From Hexactinellida sp. DTS-2022 (Eukaryota > Porifera > Hexactinellida): a DNA stretch of 64,000 bases. Below, piece by piece: positions 39,501 to 49,452 of this stretch. The first letter of the stretch is position 1; each line of letters starts with the position of its first letter. The stretch is from NCBI GenBank assembly GCA_028753945.1, contig JAPNXP010000012.1:5651001-5715000 (forward strand). The letters run 5' to 3'. The notes under the pieces are model-generated. The model worked only from the letters and a program-made list of their open reading frames with translations, had not been told where the DNA came from and did not search any database. Made by a program: the position numbers and the translations under genes.

Positions 39501-42500
39501 ACACATATCTTCCTCTGTGTCTATTCGCACCATAACCAGAGTGACGTGTAATCTGTTTATCGGGAGACAGGCCTCTGATAGCATTGGGCAGTTGGACACT
39601 ATTCCGTCCTGAAGGCACTTAGCCTGATGTCTGATACAAGCGTCTGTGACCTGTCGATAGAGGGATATATATATAGGCCTATAGTCCCTTATACAGTAGT
39701 GCACCGGTTATAAGAACATTACATTTGAAAACGGTTGAAATATACCCCTATATAATTTTGCCGGTTAAAGACATATAGGAACTAAACTCTCTTATGGAAC
39801 AACAGTTTCAGATGCCATTTGGTATTCATTACAGACCGTATTGTCCTATACGTAGAGTATATAATACCTTAAAGCATATGAAGTAGTTAGGTCTGTCCTT
39901 ATTCCTGTACTTCCTGTTGCCTAGTCTCGAACCGCTAGCCCCACTGATGACGTCACCCTCTGTATCCTCATCTGAGTCCATGAGCATCAGCTCTGCTATG
40001 GCAGCGGGGTCTGTTATGACATCATGCTCAGGGGGCTGCTCCGTCGTATCGGGGACAGGCTCTGTAATCAGGGTTGGGTTAAAGTATAATTACAATTATA
40101 GGGATTTGTGTTTTTCAATCACAATTACAATCATGTCAAAACGTAATTAATTGCAATTGAATTAATTGCAATTATAATTGAACGCAATCCTGTCTGTAGT
40201 AGCAGAGTTAGGATTAGTATAAGCCGGTTATAATATGCTACTGTATACTCTCATTAATGTATTTCAGTTAAGGAGTACAAGGTTTAATTCCCCTAGCCTA
40301 TACAAATACATGCAATTGACTCCGGTTAATACGAATCCCGGATAATACGAACATATTAAGACGGTCCCTTGGTGTTCCTATTAACAGAGTCTATTGTAGT
40401 TCTTGATTCAGTTTACTAATATTAAGTGCAAATTCCAGTTGAAATCCAGTTAAGCAATGTATTACTGGGCTGTTTCCTTTAATTAACAAACAAACAACAA
40501 ACAAACAAACAAACAAACAAACAGATACACTTTACATGCTACTATAACTAACTACATCTAGCATACTACTATTCCCTTACCGACAGGCTTGCTCCTAGGG
40601 TTGCTCGCCTCATACTCCTCGATAACCTCCATAATAGTGGTCTTAGTGCCCCTGGAGCCATACACCTTATCTATCTGTATGTTCTTATCCCACACAACAA
40701 CACTCTTGTACTTAAAGTATTGTATCCTGTGCTTAGGAATGGCCAGCACATCCATGTCTGCACTGGCCAGGTCTTCCCAGCTGAACTCAGAGAAAGGTCG
40801 CTCTATAATTCCCACAAATCTGTCCAGGTATCCTATAGTGAAGCTCTCTGAGGGGAGGTCCGGGTCCCATATTATGCGGTGTATTACGTCAGTGGCGGAC
40901 TTCATGGGGTCCTTCTTGGTGCAGCCTCCGTCTGAATCTCTAGGCTGCTTTTGGGACCCAGCATTCTATAAGGGGCGTTATTAAGAGCTTCCTTATATGT
41001 AGGACCTCGTTAGTACGAACACAATACCATGGGACCAACAAAATATGTTCGCCAATATCATTTGTATTTATAAACCAATATCATTTGTATTTAAAAGAGA
41101 TTTTACTGTATGTAGACGGTTTATTAAAACTTTTTTTATTTTATTTATAGACAGTTAATTAGTAGCCTTCTTTGGGAAGCAGCATTCTATAAGGGGTTAT
41201 TAAGAGCTTCCTTATATGTAGAACCTCGTTAGTACGAACACAATACCATGGGACCACAAAATGTGTTCGCCAATATCATTTGTATTTAAAAGAGGTTCTA
41301 CTGTATGTAAATGGTTTATTTATAGACAGTTAATCAGTAGCCCTTTGAGGAAAAAGCATTCTATAAGGGTGTTAAATATATCGTACAGTGAACTCCCGTT
41401 ATTACGAAATGGATATTTCCCCCGGAGCACTAAATGCATTGAAATTTAAGAGTTTCCATATATGAGTAGAGATAGGAAAATTACTGTAATATGAAACTAA
41501 CTTAACTTAACATAGAACCATAGCTGATAAAATATTAACAGAAATAAATTATCAACTTGTCCTGGGTAGTTGGTTTTATTACCCAATACAGGGGCGGCAC
41601 ACCCGGTACGGCGAGCGCCGTACCACATTTCAGAGTGGTCCGGCGCAGCCGCACCACTTCAGATTCTCCAGCGTACCGGGACCACATTTCACATTCCACA
41701 TTTCGAAATGACGTGCCGCCCCTGCAATATCAAAAAACAGAATTGTGACTGCATTGATATTGGCATAATGCCAAAGACAATGTAGTCTGGGAGCTTGACT
41801 CCCTTAAATAAATAAAAGAGTTTAATTAAATGTACTATTTGTTCTTGTTTCCTGACCATAACATTTGATAATTTGAATGCGATATTTATTAATAAGCCAT
41901 AATATATTTCCTAACAACAGACACAAGTTTACGAAGAATAAAATAATAAACGGCTAGTGACTAGTGCCCAAAATTGAAGAAAATATCACTGTGGCTATCT
42001 GATTCTTTAATTAGTCTCGGGTAGCCTGGGGGTCTAGGCCCCCTTAATTAATAAAAATAGAATTTAATAATTCCTTAGCAGTTGAGATGCAGTGTTTATC
42101 TAATGTTTCCATTTAGGTGCCCGTCTCTGGCACAAATTTTAATTTTTGGATAAATCGGTGTATACCGTACATATTTTACCTCTACAAAATGCCTCACCAT
42201 TGTATTAGAAGTTATAACGATTATGTAGTATGGCGGACACCTTTAGGGTGCCATAAAAATTTAACTTTTATAAAAAAAGTACCGACCAAGTAATACAAAA
42301 TGGCCATTTGGTATAATACTTAGTTTTAACAGATTTGGTACAACTGACTCGAAATTTGACGATAATAACTTTTTTAACATAATGAATAAAGGAATTAAGT
42401 CGGGTTCTTTTAAGGCCGATCTTGGTGTAAAATTTGCCTTAAATAAATCCCTGTATTAACCAATATCATTTGTATTTAAAAGAGGTTCTACTGTATGTAG

Positions 42501-45500
42501 ATGGTTTATTTATAGACAGTTAATCAGTAGCCTTCTTTGAGGAAAAGCATTCTATTAGGGGTGTTAAATATATCGTACAGTGAACTCCCGTTATTACGAA
42601 ATGGACATTTCCCCCAGAGCACTAAATGCATTGAAATTTAAGAGGTTCCTTATATGAGTAGAGATAGGAAAATTACTGTAATATGAAACTAACTTAACTT
42701 AACATAGAACCATAGCTGATATTATATTAACAGAAATAAATTATCAACTTGTCCTGGGTAGTTGGTTTTATTACCCAAAATGAAAAAACAGAATTGTGAC
42801 TGCATTGATTATAGCGTAAGCCACGACAATGTAGTCTGGGAACTTGACTCCCTTTAAATAAATAAAAGAGAATTTAAATGTACTATGTATTATGTTGTTT
42901 TGTTTCCTGACCATAACATTTGATAATTTGAATCCGATATTTATTAATAAGCCATAATATATTTCCTAACAACAGATATAAATTTACGAAGAACAAAATA
43001 ATAAACGGTCTTGTGCCCAAAAACAAAAAACTACAAACTTTGTGGCTTCCTGATTCTTTAATTAGTCTCGGGTAGCCTGGGGGTCTAGGCCCCCTTAATT
43101 AAAATAGAAAAGAATTTAATAATACCTTATCAGCTGTTGAGATGGAGTCTTTTAATGTCTCCATTTTGGTGCCCGTCTCCGACACAAATTTTAATTTTGG
43201 TATAAATCGGTGTTTACCGTACATATTTAACCTCTACAAATGCCTCACCATTGTATTAGAAGTTATAACGATTATGTATTATGGCGGACACCTTTAGGGT
43301 GCCATAAAAATTTAACTTTTATAAAAAAAGTACCAACCAAGTAATATAAAATGGCCATTTGGTATAATACTTAGTTTTAACAGATTTGGTACAACTGACT
43401 CGAAATTTGACGATAATAACTTTTTTAACAATGAATAAAGGAATTAAGTCGGGTTCTTTTATTATGAAATTCAAGGGACCAAAAATTGTGTTCATAATAA
43501 GCGAACTCTAATACAAACCCTATGCAAGTTGTTAAATTGGGAGCTTGTTCATAATAGAAAGATCTTCATATTAAGCAGACCTTGAGTGTACTTAATTGTC
43601 AGTCGCCGACATGCCGACATAAAAGCAAATGTCGCCGACACACAAAGATTTGGCCGAGTTCATTTGGGACTTTTCCTCTAATACAGTACACCCTCGCTAA
43701 TCCGAACAGTGAAGTAATGCATTTTCTATGGGCATCTATAAATGAGAATCTCGAAAATCCATACTAAACATCTTTTGTACTCCTTAAATACTTGCCCGAG
43801 AATTGTTTATTCCCACATTTATTAGAATAAATTTTTGGTTTCTCCTGTTCGGATTAGCGAGGGTGTCTGTACTCACTTTAAAAGTTGAGGTTTTTGGTTC
43901 GCTCCCAATCTGGCTTCTTTACCAAAAAAGAAAATTTATTTTCAATCTTCTAGTTCTAGGAACATTTCTTATAATTCGTTCTATTTTAGATAATTTCCAA
44001 TACATGTGGGCTAAAACTTTATTTGTAGCGACATGGTCTGTCATATCAAATAATTTGATTTGTCAGATTTCAAGCTAGATGAGTGGACTTGTAATAACGG
44101 AATATACAAAATTTATTCATAATTTGTATAAATTTTGCAAGTTTCTTGTATAAAAAAAGATCCAGTATAGTATAAATTCTTCTAGGAGAAGGAATGAAAA
44201 TTACTAATGTAAAAAAAAATAGGAAATACCTTAATTAGTCATAAATAATATTCTCTTTTATATAATAAGGCGTCGGAAGACACCAAGGCATAGAGCCAAC
44301 TTACCTGTTTAGTTTTATTTGAAGAGTAGTAAAGTTTAGTATAAAGCAAAAAATATAACGAAGGAAAGCTTTACTTATATCGGGTTAGATGAATAATGTT
44401 ATGGTTGTATTAGATTTCTAAAATAAAGCCAATATTATTCACCCATAATATAGTAAGTTATCCTAACTAATTGAACTAATTGTATTAAATTCTAATTTAA
44501 TCGTTTTAAACAATAGTGTAACAATAGATGGCTCATTAATTCCTTATTCCTATACAAAGTTTATAAAAGTTTTAAACAAATAATATCTCACCAACTGTTC
44601 CATATTTCTCTCCTTTTTCTTGTCAGATTTACTTTTCCCCTTTCCTCCTCTCTCAGCAACAAAAGTGTCAGCAGAGTATTCCTTGCTTTGGGACTCCTGT
44701 TCGATTCCCTTAACCAAACTCTCAAATAGAGGCTGAATCACATTCCCACTCTCACTACTCTCATCAATAACCTTAGGAAATATTACACAATTAATTCATA
44801 TACATACATAATAGTATAGTATAGTACACGTATAGTAAACTCCCGTATATAACGAAATATGTGCTTATAACGAAAATATTTTCCCCCACTAAATGCATTG
44901 ATTATTACCGCTTATAACGAATATCCGGATATAACAAAGGAATTTACAGGTCCCAAGCACTTCGTTATAACTAGAGTCGACTGCATTTGTAAATACTTAC
45001 CTCAAACTTATCGAAGTCTGGTGTATCCTCCTTATCCTGGCCTGTGCGTATAATCCCTGCGTTCCCACTTCTCAGCATCCAATCAGATACGGCCTCGTAT
45101 AGCGGGTAGATAGCTGGGGTCCCCTGTAGGGTCCCACTCAGGGCTGTCAGGTGGTCATCCAACTCGGGAGGGGGAGGGGACTGGTCCAATAGGATCGTTG
45201 GAGAGGAGTGAGGGTACTCGTCTAATAGATACAGGCAAATAAATTCCTATATATATCTATATTATTAAATCTCGATTGTTGTGTGTGTGTTTGTTTGTTT
45301 GTTTGTTTGTTTGTTTGTTTGTTTGTTTGTTTGTTTGTTTGTTTGTCCGGATTGTATTAAAGTGATGGGGGAATAGAAACCGCATTTATATGTGGGATAT
45401 AAACTAACTTTCAACGGGTATTATAGGCAAACAAGTATGCCGAACACGAATTTCGCGTTTATAAATTTCTCATATTAATATTTGTTGTTGTTGTTTACAC

Positions 45501-47030
45501 AAAATAGGTAAACAAATTAATTAAAATTCAAAATCAACCTAGAAGTTAGCTTCCAACGGGTATTATAGGTAAACAAGTATGCCGAACACGAATTTCGCGT
45601 TTATAAATTTCTCATATTAATATTTGTTGTTGTTGTTTATACAAAATAGGTAAACAAATTAATTAAAATTCAAAATCAACCTAGAAGTTAGCTTTCACGG
45701 GTATTATAGGTAAACAAGTATGCCGAACACGAATTTCGCGTTTATAAATTTCTCATATTAATATTTGTTGTTGTTGTTTATACAAAATAGCAGGGCCGCC
45801 GAGAGGATTACCAGAGGCTTTGCGGGCCCCGGGGCAAAAAAATAATGATGGGCCCCCTCTGGAACCTTTCCCAAACCCAAATGTTCATTTTTACACGATT
45901 TCCTTATTTTCACGGGCCCCTCAGATCCACGGGCCCCGGGGCAACTGCCCCCCCTACCCCCCCCTCTTGGCGCCCCTGCAAAATAGGTAAACAAATTAAT
46001 TAAAATTCAAAATCAACCTAGAAGTTAGCTTCCAACGGGTATTATAGGTAAACAAGTATGCCGAACACGAATTTCGCGTTTATAAATTTCTCATATTAAT
46101 ATTTGTTGTTGTTGTTTATACAAAATAGGTAAACAAATTAATTAAAATTCAAAATCAACCTAGAAGTTAGCTTTCACGGGTATTATAGGTAAACAAGTAT
46201 GCTGAACACGATTTTCGCGTTTAAAAATTTATAATATGAGTATTTGTTGTTGTTGTTGTATACACAAATAGGTAAACAAATTAATGAAAATTAGATAGCT
46301 ATCTACCATTTCCATGGTAGAAAATGTGAGGAGTAAGGCCGCTCACCGGCCGTTAACTTGAGGTGCGTAGCACCGATCTGTCGCAAAGCGACCGAGACCG
46401 AAGGGCTCGTCTATATAACAAGTTAACAACCGATATGTTCTTATAACCGGTGTGCTTATATCCAGCATCTACTGTAGTATATATTATATACAACTATATA
46501 TTATAAATTCATTTATAGCAACAAAATAATGTATAAATATGTTCGTACTGACATTAATTAAATCAAGCTGCAGATTCTCTTAAAGATTGACCAATCACAA
46601 ATGAGCGCTGAATTTTCGAAAATAGGCTCTTTTGCTAAGTATAAATTGATGAATAGAAAAATAATTTAGATTGCAATTAGAAATAACTTTTAGGAAATTA
46701 TCACTATCAACCTGATGACTGCAAGTGAGTTATAGTTGTGTTCCAATTAGTTTTCTATAATTAATAAATATACCAATTATATATTAATTAATTAACATAC
46801 TTGATAGTATAAATGTTATTTTATGAGCAATTTCGTTTCCGTTGTGTTTTGGGAGATTTAGAGACAGCAGTATAGTCCCGTCGGAAGTGGTCACTTCGGT
46901 CTCCTGCTCGATAATGCTCTTCAGTGTTTCTAACTCTTCAGTTAAGGGTGCTCTGTACTGATATTTTGACACCCGACGACCTAATGTTTTTATTGCGTTT
47001 TTGGATAGTACTAATATATCTAAGATATCC
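33600..47030 (-). CDS. Multi-domain RNA end-repair protein: RWD, MJ1316, 2H, PNK, 2H-like, HAD, NTase, R3H
   Basis: Ten exons read 5' to 3' on the minus strand join in frame: 47030-46801, 45221-45001, 44771-44592, 40965-40581, 40061-39868, 39650-39399, 37814-37429, 37207-35001, 34711-34434, 34187-33600. Result: at least 1,640 aa; the initiating exon is not identified (47030 is a splice acceptor). Numbering from there: RWD (about 40-135); charged linker; MJ1316/DUF504 domain (about 233-335, IGYLDRF, IPKHRIQYFKY, VVWDK); AKAP7/LENG9-type 2H phosphoesterase (about 392-610, LHVTLV and PHMTLI); P-loop polynucleotide kinase (Walker A GLPGSGKST with Lys665, VVVDNTNSQYWE, RNKHNV); a second, CPD-like 2H domain (THINLQY, PHITISVS); HAD phosphatase (FDLDGTLVNTPG with Asp1009, MTGRLES, WEDLAENI); polymerase-beta-like nucleotidyltransferase (FGSYPLKRMSDIDL) with a PAP-type helical extension; and C-terminal R3H (LTSHQRLLVYQFLEK). 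Known relatives are LENG9 (MJ1316 plus 2H) and the Swiss-Army-Knife RNA repair proteins. Inferred role: healing broken RNA ends. No ATP-dependent ligase domain is visible. Confidence 0.85.
37263..37413. mobile_element. TTTCATCCAGGC-family MITE in repair-gene intron
   Basis: Starts gggtttcatacagactcgcg and ends tttgcctggatgaaagcc; interior shares gcgtgtgagcgagctcaaac with the 6904 and 60485 copies. It ends about 15 bp from the 5' splice site of the 2H exon (37429), so it occupies most of this 221-bp intron. Confidence 0.75.
38548..38910 (+). CDS. Small single-pass membrane protein nested in the repair gene
   Basis: Intronless, 120 aa, ATG at 38548, opposite strand within the intron that splits the 2H domain. 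An 18-residue N-terminus with two Cys precedes a hydrophobic segment (about 18-45, VGLNGLICVITAVLITSHLC), a basic stop-transfer run, and a tail with tyrosine motifs (NENYII, NIYSIYD). No known family. Same overall plan as the two membrane proteins nested in MAGI. Low-complexity repeats are absent and the codon pattern looks coding, but expression is unproven. Confidence 0.6.
   Translation: MFSNCSIHIEDGCLTKLLILSTLVGLNGLICVITAVLITSHLCIERYKIRNENYIICEKMDSPFRKVEILINRTNPGDSLGVTKIDPVTGQDRTSEGSSGTNTPYKGESATFQNIYSIYD
39083..39395. repeat. (CAAA)n/(CAAC)n simple repeat at an intron start
   Basis: About 310 bp of caaa, caacc and aaat units. It abuts the 5' splice site of the repair-gene exon 39650-39399 (intron begins gtgagttgttgttgtttg on the minus strand). 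Long ORFs across it are low-complexity artefacts. A similar repeat lies at 236-388, with shorter ones at 40487-40520 and 45290-45345. Confidence 0.9.
41271..43460. repeat. 1-kb tandem segmental duplication in an intron
   Basis: Copy A (41271-42411) and copy B (42461-43460) run in the same direction and share, in order, atcatttgtatttaaaagag, agacagttaatcagtagcc, gtgaactcccgttattacg, cataacatttgataatttga, gggtagcctgggggtctagg, ggcggacacctttagggtgc and gaattaagtcgggttctttt. Divergence is low (mostly point changes and small indels). Copy A carries an extra 136-bp insertion. No coding potential. Lies in the repair-gene intron between the linker exon and the MJ1316 exon. Confidence 0.88.
41589..41724. 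mobile_element. 136-bp hAT-like MITE present in only one duplicate
   Basis: Perfect 12-bp inverted ends CAGGGGCGGCAC and GTGCCGCCCCTG. CAATA flanks both sides. Copy B of the surrounding duplication has an empty site (ttattacccaaaatgaaaaa), so this inserted after duplication. GC-rich interior without ORFs. Confidence 0.85.
43684..43871. mobile_element. TACACCCTCGCTAATCCGAACAG MITE
   Basis: Left end cagtacaccctcgctaatcc and right end ggattagcgagggtgtctg are inverted, TA-flanked on the right. Pogo-like termini. An ORF starting at 43803 overlaps its right half and is not considered real. Confidence 0.7.
44276..44425. repeat. Dispersed repeat shared with 10120-10265
   Basis: Inverted relative to the other copy. 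Shared words: ggaagacaccaaggc, gagccaacttacctgt, tatttgaagagt and gttatggtt. Noncoding; nature unknown, possibly the end of a longer element. Confidence 0.55.
45410..46310. repeat. 141-bp tandem satellite, about five to six units
   Basis: Unit landmarks aacgggtattatagg recur at about 45413, 45555, 45696, 46034 and 46175. Each unit includes aagtatgccgaacacgaatt, tttgttgttgttgttta and aaatcaacctagaagttagc. Spacing is 141-142 bp except where a 188-bp transposon interrupts. Located in the intron that splits the RWD domain. The last unit is diverged. Confidence 0.9.
45791..45978. mobile_element. hAT-like MITE with perfect 8-bp duplication, inside the satellite
   Basis: Ends CAGGGCCGCCGAGAGG and CTTGGCGCCCCTG are imperfect inverted repeats. 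CAAAATAG occurs at 45783-45790 and 45979-45986, a perfect 8-bp target duplication. Neighbouring satellite units give the uninterrupted sequence (acaaaataggtaaac). GC-rich interior with gggccccggggc words; no ORF of merit. Confidence 0.9.
46338..46428. other. GC-rich multi-hairpin island
   Basis: A compact GC-rich patch in AT-rich DNA. An outer stem gttaacttg (46352-46360) pairs with caagttaac (46419-46427). Inside are GGTGC-gta-GCACC, GTCGC-aaa-GCGAC and a weaker GAG..CTC hairpin (gagaccgaagggctc). Just before it, GGCCG-ctcac-CGGCC forms another hairpin. The three-arm layout resembles a cloverleaf but lacks tRNA consensus boxes. It may be a transposon end or a structured RNA. Confidence 0.5.
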
Positions 47031-49452
47031 CTGAAAATATTAGAGTTCTACTATGTATATATCCTTAGTTATGAACTAGACAATGTCAATATAGGCCTAA
47101 TCCATACTAGCCAAATATTTACAAAAAATTTTTATGTTAGTTTTTAGCGCGAAACATGTCAATTATAAAATATACCTGAGTCAATACTCAATGTTTTAAA
47201 TCGAACCGAAATATGCTTTTTCTTTAATCTACTCTATGTTATTGTCATTTTTGTGAAATTGGTCAAAAAAAACCCACTATTTTTCATTAAAAGTATACTA
47301 ATTCAATTTTTTTGTATTATATTGCCAAAACTGCCCGCTTTTAAAACATGCGCCTACATATGCTGAGCATTTTAAAAAAAAGTTTGACTTTCTAGAATAA
47401 AAATTCTCTTTTTTACATCCATATGCCCAAATGGTCTTTTTTTACACCTTCATAATTAGCATTTAATTAATTTGTGTCGAAGTGGCTGAGTCCAGAATAT
47501 GAAAGTGCGAGGAAAAGGAGTTCCTAAACTGCATAAAATAGATAATGTCATTTGAAATTGAATTAGACTATTTTTAGAAATTTAGAGCTAAGCTCTATCT
47601 CATTTGGATCAGAAGTTGGATTTTTGTCAGCTTTTTAACATATTGCCACTTTGACACCACCATATTTGGGCATTTGAAATCAGAACACATCATTCGAATT
47701 ATAATATAATCCCAAAAGTTTATCCAATGAGTAAGAAATAGTATCATGATGTGACTAGAATTTTAGAGCTAGTCTCTGCTGTCCAGAGATCAAGAGTTAC
47801 AAAATTTGCTTCGTCATCAAAATTGGGCACATCAAATTACCATATATGGTCATGTTAAAAAGTGTGACACCTAGAGTCCTAAAATGTATTATAAACGTAT
47901 AGAAAGTCAGGTATTTACAGTATTTTCTAATGCCTATGATCATTTTATCTCAAAGCGTTTCTGAAATATCAACAGGTGTGAAATGTCAGATTTTTTGCCC
48001 CCTTCTGTGGCCCAAAAGTCCATAACTTATCGAATAATGATTGGATCGTGTTGTGTAACGTCTCATTTTGTGCGCAAATGCTATTTCCATATTTGTATTA
48101 CCAAATTGGTGTTTTATATAATACTTTATTGTATATTTGAGGGCCTTGAGGTGTGAAAATATGACAAAACAGACAAAACCATAGTCATAAATTGGTCATT
48201 ACTCATGATATATTATTGTAAAAGTGTTGAAAACAAATGCTACGCATAGATAAGAAGCTGGCGCATTTTTATGAAGAATAACAGAATTATTCTGCTGTCC
48301 AATTTCCCACAGTAATATATGATCACCGGGTACTTGCATACCCTTCATATTCTTTTATGCCCCTAATTTCCTAATTTTTGACATATTCCTGAACTTTTTG
48401 ACCTGAACCTGTATATTTTGACCTGTAGATTCCGATATTTTTAATTTTGGGAACAATATATGGCAGTGTAGAATTTTATCACCTCTTTTGATGTTGAAAT
48501 TCGGAAAAATTCGTGGGCCGCAGCCTTAGAATGCTTATAAAACCAAAAATAATAATCAGAAAGTCAAAAAATATCTCTGGGGTAACACATGATGCATCCT
48601 CAGACCCTTGAACTAGAATTGAAAAATTTTTCTTCTAACATTTTATAACGATAGTTTAGTGCACGACTGCGTTTTATGATTATTTTGAAAAAATGCCCTT
48701 TAGCATCGTTTCTTCTGCAAAAATAAATAAAATAAAAATTATTACTGAGAGGAAATAGTCTCATAATAATATGTTCAAAAATTCAAAAAGATTCAACAAT
48801 TTTGAAAAAATGTCATGCCCATATAAGGAAGTCGACGTCTTATTTTATTAAAAAACACCATCTTGATTGAAAATTAAGAAAAAAAAAATCATAGAAGTCA
48901 ATCTCTATCTCATCTAGAGTATTCCTAGTAGTAAATTATGCAATTCTGAGATTCACCGTGAACGCCCGAATATCAATACAGATTACCCTTAATTCTGCTG
49001 TTAGTACCTGTTTGTTCGCCATACTTGAAATTGATTTCACTATTGTTTGATACTAGATAGTAAATATGAATTGGAGTTTGTATTCAGTATTAATTAATTC
49101 GTTAATTCACAGTATATGCAACCGAGTAGACAAATAAACTGGTTATATAACACAATAATGGAAGTTATAAAAATAGATTAATTTGTCGTACTTATAGTAG
49201 AAGATTGCTCAATTAATTAACTTGTACAGTTCTAAATATAGTATACAGTTAAATCATCGTTAAATACGTAGTGCTAAAAATAGAATCTAAATTTAGAAGC
49301 TGAACATCATATTCCAAAATTATTAATATTTAATAGTTAAATAAAACATTAAAAATACAGCTACAGTTTGAATTCGTTCCAGGGTGTAATCTGATTATAT
49401 AGTAAAATCATTTACAACACACAAACAAACTAGTATATGGGAAAGTATAAAA
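47031..49452. other. 2.4-kb AT-rich region upstream of the repair-gene exons
   Basis: No ORF or repeat family I recognise. The first exon(s) of the RNA-repair gene should lie here. One candidate on the minus strand is ATG at 49022 reading MANKQ followed by a CAG|gtacta donor at 49008, but its phase (0) does not fit the acceptor at 47030 (which needs two preceding bases), so another exon would be required. Otherwise unannotated. Confidence 0.4.

Noticed and set aside
43803..44078. 91-aa hydrophobic ORF
   Set aside because: Its first part is the right end of a pogo-like MITE and the remainder is AT-rich; hydrophobicity follows from T-rich codons.
46352..46427. tRNA gene
   Set aside because: Three-arm folding is suggestive, but arm lengths, loop sizes and A/B box sequences do not fit a tRNA.
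49008..49022. MANKQ mini-exon as the first exon of the repair gene
   Set aside because: It ends in phase 0 while the known acceptor at 47030 requires two bases carried in, so a direct join is impossible.
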